Shown piece after piece: positions 6,842-14,082 of a stretch of DNA of 20,656 nt. Each line of letters starts with the position of its first letter. Position 1 is the stretch's first letter. Source of the DNA: Oscillospiraceae bacterium (lineage in GTDB: Bacteria > Bacillota > Clostridia > Saccharofermentanales > Saccharofermentanaceae). The stretch covers positions 1 to 20,656 of the forward strand of contig CACZPC010000096.1 in the NCBI GenBank assembly GCA_902782985.1, in the 5' to 3' direction. Under the pieces are notes generated by a model. It saw only the letters and a list, made by a program, of their open reading frames with translations. It was not told the origin of the DNA and did not search any database. The position numbers and the translations under genes were made by a program.

Positions 6842-8065
6842 TTACTCAACGATTACCGTACATGAATCTGCAACAAGAAGCTCTCCACTCTGGTAGAAAG
6901 TAATAGTATATTCACCTGCTGCGAAGTATTCACCTGAAGGATCAAGAGGACAGTTATCGATATCATAGGTATGTATCCATGCGTCAGTCGTACCGCTACC
7001 CTCGTAGATTACTTCACCATTATATGAAAGTGTAAAGGTGAGAGTGTTGTAATCAGGTGTACCGCTGGTATATTCAAGCTGACCGTCGATAGTATCTGTA
7101 TTTACATACTCGGGATTAGAATTGTCATAATTATCCTTGAACCACCAATACAGTTCCGACTCAACCTCTAACGGTACAACCTCCGTTGTTACGGTAGCAG
7201 TCTCTGTAAGGATCACTGTACCGTCTGCTTCGTAGAAAGTAATTTCATAAGAACCTGCAGCAATATAATAACCGGAATCGTCAAGAGGCACACCGGGATC
7301 ATAGCTATATAAGTACGCCATATATGTTCCGGTCTCTGTCTTGATCACCTGACCGTTATAAGAGATCTCGTAATAGATGGAGCTGTAATCACAATTATCA
7401 CTCCAATCAAGGTCAAGATCCATATCAATATATGTTGCATTATTGTATGTACCGTCGTAATTACCGCCGTACCATGTAACACCTCTTACACAATCAGCAA
7501 AAGGAGGGATAAAACTGTATTCCTCATCAACAAATGCATACAGTTCATCGAAAACCTCTTCATAATTGGAGAAGAGCCACTCATCATCGTCCTTCTCAAA
7601 CTCCAAGGTAACTTCGATCTCAGTAGTCTCAGCATCTTCAATGCCGTCTACGAAGTCATCTACATCCGTATAATCTTCATCAAGAACAGATTCGTAATCG
7701 GCAATTGTAAATGTAACACTTACAGAGCCCTCTCCGCTCTTCTTGGATGCATCAACAGATTCCTCATCGATCTCGTAAGATATAGAATCTGCGATCGCAC
7801 TCAAAGCCGTAGCTTCATCTGAATCATATTCATCTCCGACTGAAAAATCGAGTAACTCCTCCCAATCTTCCTGAATATCCTCAAAATCATCTGTCGATCC
7901 CTTACCGATCTTGGATACATTACATGATGCAAGAGCCTTTGCAATCGGATCTGCAGCTTCAAGCACCTCATCCTTAGACTTATCGAAAAGTGAGCAACCC
8001 GCCATAGAAACGATCATAGCGGAAGCTACAGCAACTGATACAGTCTTCTTAATCGAGCTTTTCAT
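6842..8065 (-). CDS. Array lipoprotein 4 (N-module + two Ig-like domains)
   Basis: 407 aa, unknown function. Signal peptide with Cys at 24 (MAGC) and a start MKSSIKKTVSVAVASAM nearly identical to the 3999-5306 protein. N-module about 25-185 (YDSDEATALSAIADSISYEI, VSVTFTIADYESV, EIEVTLEFEKDDDEWLFSNY, FDELYAFVDEEYSF). First Ig-like domain about 195-296 (IYYEISYNGQVI, YIAAGSYEITFYEADGTVI). Second about 303-407 (FTLSYNGEVIYEG, YFAAGEYTITFYQSGELLV), ending VIVE. No Thr-Pro linker. GGAGG lies 7 nt before the ATG. It has its own promoter and a strong terminator, so it is a single-gene unit. Paired with the 3999 gene, it shows a near-identical N-terminus joined to a different C-terminal module, consistent with domain exchange. 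Confidence 0.87.
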   Translation of the reverse strand: MKSSIKKTVSVAVASAMIVSMAGCSLFDKSKDEVLEAADPIAKALASCNVSKIGKGSTDDFEDIQEDWEELLDFSVGDEYDSDEATALSAIADSISYEIDEESVDASKKSGEGSVSVTFTIADYESVLDEDYTDVDDFVDGIEDAETTEIEVTLEFEKDDDEWLFSNYEEVFDELYAFVDEEYSFIPPFADCVRGVTWYGGNYDGTYNNATYIDMDLDLDWSDNCDYSSIYYEISYNGQVIKTETGTYMAYLYSYDPGVPLDDSGYYIAAGSYEITFYEADGTVILTETATVTTEVVPLEVESELYWWFKDNYDNSNPEYVNTDTIDGQLEYTSGTPDYNTLTFTLSYNGEVIYEGSGTTDAWIHTYDIDNCPLDPSGEYFAAGEYTITFYQSGELLVADSCTVIVE

Positions 8066-8082
8066 TTACTAACCTCCAATCC

Positions 8083-8128
8083 TGGCCGCAAAACACTTAT
8101 CATTTTCAGCCATGTCCTGTATATTTTA
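8083..8128 (-). promoter_or_regulatory. Promoter and leader repeat, array lipoprotein 4
   Basis: On the minus strand, -10 TAAAAT (8123-8128) follows AGAATATAG, the same 5' context as the sister promoter at 5365-5393. The -35 is not distinct. The leader has TGGC/GCCA arms (8109-8112 and 8083-8086) ending 7 nt before GGAGG, placed like the leader repeats of the sister genes. Confidence 0.45.
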
Positions 8129-8270
8129 CTATATTCTGCGAATTTTATAAATATACACGACAATTAATTTACAAAAACGTGGGACCGATATATACGCTAC
8201 ATCCGTCTGACTGCTCCTTACCATACTGTCAGTCAGAAAGACCGTGTGCAGAGATCACAATAGATCCTTC
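8129..8270. other. Intergenic stretch with an 8-bp inverted repeat
   Basis: Part of the 283-bp gap between two array genes (8066-8348). Apart from the promoter at one end and the terminator at the other, I see only an 8-bp perfect inverted repeat TCTGACTG / CAGTCAGA (8206-8213 and 8230-8237) around 16 nt. A 31-codon frame starting from an ATG inside it has no supporting features. Confidence 0.5.
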
Positions 8271-8307
8271 AAAAAAACTGCGATGACGGCTGAGGCCATC
8301 ATCGCAG
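8271..8307 (-). terminator. Terminator after the 8349-9713 lipoprotein gene
   Basis: 13-bp stem with a single wobble pair (arms 8295-8307 and 8278-8290, 4-nt loop), followed by seven Ts on the minus strand, about 40 nt after the stop. Confidence 0.9.
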
Positions 8308-8348
8308 AGTTCTTACTTATATTATTATCCTCTCACATATGATCAATA

Positions 8349-9713
8349 TCATTGAATACCGCAGAAAGTGAAAAGGATCAACGAGCCGTCGGCTGATGTA
8401 GGATCATAGATTCCGAGTACATAATAACCGGAAACAATATCAGAACCGGATACCACACAGTGATATACATATCCGCTGTCCGTACTCTCGGCATATGCAT
8501 AATCATAGCCGAGATTTACAAGCGATTCATCAGTCGCAAGCAGGGTATCATTATAGAGGATCCTGTATTCAAGGGGACCGAGATCCTCTGATGTATAAAG
8601 ATCAAAAGTAATGGTATCAGTTCCGGCAGGATACATTCCGATAGGAACTTCTACGCCGTCAGCATCGACCCATACGGAATTATCCTGATCGATAGCAGCA
8701 TAGATATCCGAACTCTCGTCGATCTCGTAATGAGTAAATCCGGGAAGAATAACACTGGAATCACCTGAAGCGGAAGGATCAGGCGTAGGTGAAGGAGTAG
8801 GAGTAGGATCAGCTTCAACATAAACTGTCGCACTGCCTGTCCAGATCACGGAATCATCAACATCATAGAATGTGATCGTATATGTACCTGCTGCAAGATG
8901 ACCGCTCTCGGCATCTATGGGCGCACCGTCATAATATGTATAAAGAGCGCCGATATATGTACCATCAGCTCTGTATACCTCAGCTCCGCCATACTCAACC
9001 GTATAATAGATCTCGGAGTAATCAAGATCATCAGCTGACCAGTCAAGATCAAGATCTACATCTATATAGTCTGTATTAGTGTAGAACCCGTCACCGAGAT
9101 CCCAATCACATCCGAACCAGTTTACTCCGTTAAGATATTCAACTACGGGAACTCTGAAACTGTATTCTTCATCAGTAAACGCATACAAGGTCTCGAAAAC
9201 ATCATCATAGTTAGAGCAGAGCCAATTGTCATCATCCTTCTCAAACTCAAGTGTGATCTCGATATCCTTAGTTTTTGCACTCTCGATCTCAGATACGAAG
9301 TCCTCTACATTCCTTATCTCCTCGTCTTCGAGCACCGACTCATAGTCGGCAATGGAGAATGTGACCTCAATCGAACCCTTGCCCTTCTTACCGTCAGCTT
9401 CTACCGACTCCTCGTCGATCTCATAGCTGATAGTCGAAGCAATGGAATCGAGTGCAGTTGCAGCATCTGCCGTATAAAGATCACCCTCGCTGAAATCAAG
9501 CTTTGCTTCCCACTCGTCCGCATCGTCCTTAAGATCCTTTACTGTGCTTTTTACAAGCTTGGAAATATTTAAAGACGCCAGATTCTTGGCATACGGGTCC
9601 GCAACATCAAGTATCTCATCCTTTGACTTATCAAGGAAAGCACATCCCGCAGACGACAGGATATACGTTGTACTCAACAATACGGCTAAAGCCTTACGAA
9701 CATTTTCTTTCAT
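8349..9713 (-). CDS. Array lipoprotein 3 (N-module + Ig-like + linker + C-module)
   Basis: 454 aa, unknown function. Signal peptide with Cys at 24 (SSAGC), then FLDKSKDEILDVADPYAKNLAS as in the 3999 protein. N-module about 25-186 (SEGDLYTADAATAL, ISYEIDEESVEA, IEVTFSIADYESV, IEITLEFEKDDDNWLCSNY). Ig-like domain about 195-300 (VDLDLDWSADDLDYS, HLAAGTYTITFYDVDDSVI). Thr-Pro-Ser linker 301-320. C-module about 325-454 with VWVDADGVEV, YPAGTDTITFDLYTSEDLG, VSGYYVLGIYD and the near-terminal Cys (FTFCGIQ). The ATG follows GAGGGG at 8 nt. An extended -10 directly upstream suggests it can be expressed apart from the two genes before it. The terminator at 8271-8307 ends its unit. Confidence 0.87.
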   Translation of the reverse strand: MKENVRKALAVLLSTTYILSSAGCAFLDKSKDEILDVADPYAKNLASLNISKLVKSTVKDLKDDADEWEAKLDFSEGDLYTADAATALDSIASTISYEIDEESVEADGKKGKGSIEVTFSIADYESVLEDEEIRNVEDFVSEIESAKTKDIEITLEFEKDDDNWLCSNYDDVFETLYAFTDEEYSFRVPVVEYLNGVNWFGCDWDLGDGFYTNTDYIDVDLDLDWSADDLDYSEIYYTVEYGGAEVYRADGTYIGALYTYYDGAPIDAESGHLAAGTYTITFYDVDDSVIWTGSATVYVEADPTPTPSPTPDPSASGDSSVILPGFTHYEIDESSDIYAAIDQDNSVWVDADGVEVPIGMYPAGTDTITFDLYTSEDLGPLEYRILYNDTLLATDESLVNLGYDYAYAESTDSGYVYHCVVSGSDIVSGYYVLGIYDPTSADGSLILFTFCGIQ

Positions 9714-9743
9714 AACCTATACCCCTCATAAAGTATTTACATG

Positions 9744-9752
9744 ATTATAGCA
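9744..9752 (-). promoter_or_regulatory. Extended -10 promoter of array lipoprotein 3
   Basis: Perfect TGCTATAAT on the minus strand (hexamer 9744-9749), about 30 nt upstream of the ATG and within the 59-bp gap after the preceding gene. No good -35 at 17 bp. An extended -10 can work without one. Confidence 0.6.
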
Positions 9753-9772
9753 TGAAGCATTAATATATTGCA

Positions 9773-11140
9773 TTACTCAACTGAGCAACAGGCAAAAACG
9801 ACCTGTGTAGCATCAGGCTCAAGGTATGATGTATCATCTATCGTCAATATATAAAAACCTCCGCCGATATCTCCGCTGACAATGATCTCATAATAATATG
9901 AACCGTCCGGACCGACAGTTACGCTGTTGTCCTCCTGACCTATCAGGTACATATTGGGTATAGCAGGCTGAGGAACGATCGCTTCAGGAGAGTAATACAG
10001 ATTGCAGCCCAGATCGCCATGATCCGATCCGACATACAGCCTGAAGCAGAGATTATCCAAGCTTGCAGAATATACGCCATCGATCCTCTCGTCACCTAAA
10101 TACCACCCGGAGCGATCAAGGTCTACATCATCATAAAGATATGCAAAGGCAATGTCATCAATAAAATCTATAAGCCCTACCTGAGTTGCCAGATCATACG
10201 TTGCAGGAGGCTCTCCGGTAATGCATTCACAATCAAAGGTATAGATCTCCTCTTCTCCGTAATAGACAACAATTGAATAATAACCGTCCGGCAGAGTCAG
10301 ACTTCGATCCGCAGGACCGTTCTGATCAAGCACTGTGTACATTATTATGAAAGAATGCTCATCTTCTCCGTAATCCGTAAGATCGGAAGCATAAACTTCA
10401 GTACCGTTATAATAGACAATATAATGTATATCGGACTTATCAAATTCGGCATCCGAATCAAAATTCACACTGAAATTTATATAAGACGAATTATAGTATT
10501 CATAGCTTTCACCGTTAGATACCGCTTCTGTTATAACGATATTTATATGGTCAGACAGTCCCGAACCGAATGAGAGTTCCCTTACTTCCGTAAAATCAAA
10601 GAGCTCCTCAACCAATTCATCGCAATAGCTTATTACCCATTTATCATCATCATAAACAACTTCAAGCACTACGGATATCTCCACATTATCGGTCTCTTCG
10701 AGTGCCTGAAGCATTGAATCGAGATCGGTATACTGATCCGAGGATGTTACCGAGCCGTGATCAGCTATCGTAAAAGTGACTTCAACAGTCCCTTTGGCCT
10801 TTTTGGAAGAAACGGAAACGGAATCTTCGTCTATCGAATAATCGATCGTTTCAGCTACTGCAGCAGCCCACATCGCAGCTTCAGCATTGTATATATCTCC
10901 CTCCTCAAAAACGAGCAGCGGCGATATCTCACTAAGCGATTCAGCCACTTCATCATCCGATAACTTGATTGCTTTATCTATGGCAAGAGACTTGATATCC
11001 GAGCAAAAATCATCAGCCGTATCAAGTATCTCATCCGTATGATCAACTGTCTCCTCTTCCTTATGATCAAAACATCCGAAAGATGAAAATGCGGTAAGGA
11101 AAGCCAGGCTAAGAGCCGCAATCTTCTTTATCTGGATCAT
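9773..11140 (-). CDS. Array lipoprotein 2 (second subfamily, N-module + Ig-like + C-module)
   Basis: About 455 aa, unknown function. I prefer the ATG at 11140; a TTG directly before it (11143) sits closer to GGAGG (8 nt rather than 11) and is possible. Signal peptide with lipobox SFGC. N-module of a second subfamily, marked by DTADDFCSDIKSLAIDKAIKL, LLVFEEGDIYNAEAAMWAAAV, IDYSIDEDSVS and VEVTFTIADHGSV; the W..KL.F motif of the other four copies is replaced by SPLLVFEEGD. An Ig-like domain (YIVYYNGTEVYASDLTDY, LPDGYYSIVVYYGEEEI) is followed by a C-module with RSGWYLGDERIDG, FRLYVGSDHGDLG, GGGFYILTID and a terminal Cys pair (FACCSVE). It lies 35 nt downstream of its closest relative with no terminator between, so the two are probably cotranscribed. 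Confidence 0.86.
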   Translation of the reverse strand: MIQIKKIAALSLAFLTAFSSFGCFDHKEEETVDHTDEILDTADDFCSDIKSLAIDKAIKLSDDEVAESLSEISPLLVFEEGDIYNAEAAMWAAAVAETIDYSIDEDSVSVSSKKAKGTVEVTFTIADHGSVTSSDQYTDLDSMLQALEETDNVEISVVLEVVYDDDKWVISYCDELVEELFDFTEVRELSFGSGLSDHINIVITEAVSNGESYEYYNSSYINFSVNFDSDAEFDKSDIHYIVYYNGTEVYASDLTDYGEDEHSFIIMYTVLDQNGPADRSLTLPDGYYSIVVYYGEEEIYTFDCECITGEPPATYDLATQVGLIDFIDDIAFAYLYDDVDLDRSGWYLGDERIDGVYSASLDNLCFRLYVGSDHGDLGCNLYYSPEAIVPQPAIPNMYLIGQEDNSVTVGPDGSYYYEIIVSGDIGGGFYILTIDDTSYLEPDATQVVFACCSVE

Positions 11141-11178
11141 CAATCTTAATTCCTCCGATCAAAAAACTCTGTATCGCC

Positions 11179-12558
11179 TTATCCTACATGACAACATCCG
11201 AAAACAACATAAGACGAAATATTCAGTTGTCCCGAACATATACCAAGTATATAGTAGCCGTCGGAATCCGCATCAACAGAGAATTCGTAATACATTGATC
11301 CGTCATCGGCAACAGTCAACGAGGAATTTCCATAGGCCTCTGTAATGAGATAGTCCATTATAGGAACCGGACATGATTCCGATTCATAATAAAACATTGT
11401 ATATCCGAGTTCCCCGTGGTCAGAACCGACATAAAGCCTGAATGTAACCGTCCCGGTACCGGATGCATAATGTGAATCATCAACTAATTCATCTCCGATA
11501 TACCATCCGCTTCGTTCCTGATCGATATCATCACTGAATTCCGCGGGAGCATCCGAATCTATCTCAAGAACATCAACATGTCCGGCCAGATCAAAAGTGT
11601 CAGGATCAGCTTCATATTCAACAGAACATGTTCTTCTATAGAACTCCTCACCCTCATAGCTTACGACGATAGTATATTCTCCCGCCGCGAGCAAAAAAGC
11701 ATCGGAGGTCGGTATTCCTCTGTCAAGAACGGTAACATATATGAAGATACCGCCGCCTGACTTCTCAGGATCAGGATTCTCCTCATCATAATCCGTCACA
11801 TTGGCAGAAAAGACTTCTTCATCGTTATAATAGACGGTATAGGTCATATTATTGATATTATAGGGGGTGTCATCTCCGAATATGATGCACATTCCGATAT
11901 AGGATGTATTATGGAATGTATCCGTCGCTTCATCATAGACATCACCGTCAAGCCATACGTCGTAGATCCTCTCATCAAGAGGCATTCTCAGATCGAGCTC
12001 TGTCAGTTCGGTAAATGAGAACAGATCATGTATAAGATTTCCGTAATCAGTTACTACCCAGTCCTCGTCGTCATTTTGAGCAACCTCAATGGTCACTGTA
12101 ACTTCCCTTGATTCCGCATCGGCAAGAGCCCCTATCATTTCGTCGATATCATAATACTCTCCGCTGCCTGATATTGCCTCCTGATCGGCAATCGTAAATG
12201 TTACATCTACCGTTCCCTTGGGCTTTTTCTTGGATGAAGAGACCGAATCCTCATCTAAAGTAAAATCAATTGTACCTGATACAGCTTCCGCCCATAATGC
12301 GGCCTCGGAATTATATATCTCACCTTCTTCAAAGACCAGCAAAGGCTCAAGCTCAGTAAGCGGATCGGCAACGCTCCCGTCAGTGATCTTCAACGCTTTA
12401 TCAATCTTAAGCGCCTTGATATCAGTACAGAATGTCTGTGCCGTATCGATTATATCTTCCGAGTAATCTACGGGTTCTTCTTCCTTTTTCACACATCCGA
12501 ATACGGGCAGTGCCATCACAGAAGCAAGGCACATAGATATCACTTTCTTATATTTCAT
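11179..12558 (-). CDS. Array lipoprotein 1 (second subfamily, N-module + Ig-like + C-module)
   Basis: 459 aa, unknown function, the first gene of the array after cdaA. Signal peptide with Cys at 22 (PVFGC). The N-module parallels the 9773 protein: DTAQTFCTDIKALKIDKALKI, LLVFEEGEIYNSEAALWAEAV, IDFTLDEDSVSSS, VDVTFTIADQEAI and DWVVTDYGNLIHDLFSFTEL. An Ig-like domain (YTVYYNDEEVFSANVTDY, LLAAGEYTIVVSYEGEEFY) precedes a C-module with QERSGWYIGDELVDD, TVTFRLYVGSDHGELG, DGYYILGICSG and a terminal Cys pair (FGCCHVG). AGGAGG precedes the ATG. Only 45 nt separate it from the cdaA stop with no terminator (just a GGGC/GCCC hairpin), so it is probably read from the cdaA transcript. Confidence 0.86.
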   Translation of the reverse strand: MKYKKVISMCLASVMALPVFGCVKKEEEPVDYSEDIIDTAQTFCTDIKALKIDKALKITDGSVADPLTELEPLLVFEEGEIYNSEAALWAEAVSGTIDFTLDEDSVSSSKKKPKGTVDVTFTIADQEAISGSGEYYDIDEMIGALADAESREVTVTIEVAQNDDEDWVVTDYGNLIHDLFSFTELTELDLRMPLDERIYDVWLDGDVYDEATDTFHNTSYIGMCIIFGDDTPYNINNMTYTVYYNDEEVFSANVTDYDEENPDPEKSGGGIFIYVTVLDRGIPTSDAFLLAAGEYTIVVSYEGEEFYRRTCSVEYEADPDTFDLAGHVDVLEIDSDAPAEFSDDIDQERSGWYIGDELVDDSHYASGTGTVTFRLYVGSDHGELGYTMFYYESESCPVPIMDYLITEAYGNSSLTVADDGSMYYEFSVDADSDGYYILGICSGQLNISSYVVFGCCHVG

Positions 12559-12603
12559 TTCTTATTCCTCCTCTTATCGGTCATCGGGCACTTAGCCCAA
12601 ACG

Positions 12604-14046
12604 TCATCCCTGATCGTCGTCGGAAGAATTATAGACAGTAACGGATATCGTCTCAGGGAACTGCCGCTCGACTCTGAAATATATACTTCTGTCAGCAGAA
12701 GAAACGACTATGGGCAACTCCATTACACCGACTTCAGCATCAGAATAGTCGATCGTGGCAATAATGTCTTCGGGCCTGATCGAGGAAATAGTAGACTGTC
12801 GGCCTACGATCTCGATCTCTACGTTATTAATGGGATATGAAACCTGCATATTATCAGGCTTTGATTCATTATCATACGTGATCGGTACCGTTATTGTAGT
12901 CGATACTACTGGATTATTATTGATCTGGATATAGATCCAAAGACCAAGAGACATAAGGATCGACAATACGATAATAAGAGCATGCTCGGCAATACTGAGC
13001 TGGGCCGCATTCCCTGCCTGATCTGCATCTTTGGTCTTAAGTGTCATATCAGAAGCCGACATCTCTCCCTGCTGTTCAGTGATAGGCTGTTCCTTAACAG
13101 CTGCGGCAGGACGTACCTTACGCTCTCTTCGTGTCTTGATGTCATCGATGATCCTTCCGATACCCTTCTTCCTGGTACCGACACCCTGTGCACCGAGAAG
13201 ATATGTGAGATTAGCCTCCAGTTCTTTCCTGTCCTTCATCTCATACAGACGGCCGTTAACGGCAATGGAGGTCGTACCTCTCTCCTCCGATACGACAACT
13301 ACAATCGTATCTCCCATCTCACTTGCGCCTACGGCGGCTCTGTGCCTTGTACCCGTACGTTCAAGATTGTGCATCGTAACAGAAAGAGGAACATGACATC
13401 TGGCAGCTATTATCCTGCCGTCACGAATAAGAAGTCCGCCGTCATGCATGGGAGAACCTTTATAAAAGATCGACTGCAAAACCGAGTTGGTCACGGTCGA
13501 ATCGAATTTGACGACGTTTTCCTGAGTAAGAAGCTCATCAAGCCTTGTAGTACGCTCAATAAGAATAAGTGCGCCGGTATAGGTAGATGCCATCTCCATA
13601 CATGCCGAAGAGATCTCATGAACAAGAGAAGATGCCTGAGCACTTTCTTCTACCGTATTGCCCGAAAAGATATTCTTAAAGGACCCGAATGTCTTGAGTC
13701 CGACTGTCTCAAGTGCACGTCGAAGCTCCGGCTGGAATATGACGATAAATAATATCGCGATAACGTAAAGTAACTTATTGAAGAGAAAGTTGATAACTTC
13801 GAGTCCGAGAAGGCCGCATAACATTACGAACAGTATTATGAGAACAACACCCTTGATAAGCTGCCAGGCTCTTGTCTGGCGAAGGAATCTCATTGTCCAG
13901 TAAAAAAGTACGGCAACCAGAACGATATCAGCTGCATATCTTACAAGATCCCATGCACTTCCGAAAAACAGATATCCGTCACTCAAGCTCTGGATAAGCT
14001 CGGAAATGAAATTGATTATCTGCTCGAATATCGTGTATTTTCCCAT
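12604..14046 (-). CDS. cdaA: Diadenylate cyclase CdaA fused to a YbbR/CdaR-like domain
   Basis: 480 aa membrane enzyme that condenses two ATP to cyclic di-AMP, a signal tied to potassium, osmotic and wall homeostasis in Bacillota. Three N-terminal membrane helices (about 34-55, 63-80, 88-105) lead into IFQPELRRALE (103-113), typical of CdaA, then the cyclase domain (about 115-285). The family DGA motif reads HDGG at 201-204 (Ala to Gly) and GTRHRAAVGASE follows at 232, so catalysis looks intact. After a charged linker (about 290-345) there is a fourth membrane helix (about 356-375) and one YbbR-type beta domain (about 376-472: VVSTTITVPITYDN, VEIEIVGRQSTI, IIATIDYSDAEVG). In Bacillus subtilis the YbbR protein CdaR is a separate gene with four such domains. 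No Shine-Dalgarno precedes the ATG; the promoter is 7 nt away. Confidence 0.93.
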   Translation of the reverse strand: MGKYTIFEQIINFISELIQSLSDGYLFFGSAWDLVRYAADIVLVAVLFYWTMRFLRQTRAWQLIKGVVLIILFVMLCGLLGLEVINFLFNKLLYVIAILFIVIFQPELRRALETVGLKTFGSFKNIFSGNTVEESAQASSLVHEISSACMEMASTYTGALILIERTTRLDELLTQENVVKFDSTVTNSVLQSIFYKGSPMHDGGLLIRDGRIIAARCHVPLSVTMHNLERTGTRHRAAVGASEMGDTIVVVVSEERGTTSIAVNGRLYEMKDRKELEANLTYLLGAQGVGTRKKGIGRIIDDIKTRRERKVRPAAAVKEQPITEQQGEMSASDMTLKTKDADQAGNAAQLSIAEHALIIVLSILMSLGLWIYIQINNNPVVSTTITVPITYDNESKPDNMQVSYPINNVEIEIVGRQSTISSIRPEDIIATIDYSDAEVGVMELPIVVSSADRSIYFRVERQFPETISVTVYNSSDDDQG

Positions 14047-14053
14047 AAATATA

Positions 14054-14082
14054 ATTATAATACTCAGAACTTATGTAATCAA
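14054..14082 (-). promoter_or_regulatory. cdaA promoter placed for a leaderless transcript
   Basis: On the minus strand, -35 TTGATT (14077-14082), a 17-bp spacer, and -10 TATAAT (14054-14059). Only 7 nt separate the -10 from the cdaA ATG, so transcription should start at or next to the A of ATG. The -35 overlaps the last codons of the nagA-like gene. Confidence 0.7.

Noticed and set aside
8138..8231. 31-codon minus-strand frame in the 8066-8348 gap
   Set aside because: No ribosome binding site and it overlaps the promoter region; composition looks random.
5307..8348. Cyclic dinucleotide riboswitches in the lipoprotein leaders
   Set aside because: Leaders are short and I could not find the conserved cores of c-di-GMP or c-di-AMP riboswitches; only simple inverted repeats are seen.
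12559..12603. Terminator between cdaA and the first array lipoprotein
   Set aside because: Only a 4-bp GGGC/GCCC hairpin without a T tract; readthrough is more likely.
12982..13752. Long open frame on the + strand (256 codons) opposite cdaA
   Set aside because: Shadow of the cdaA coding sequence; the minus-strand frame carries all cyclase motifs.
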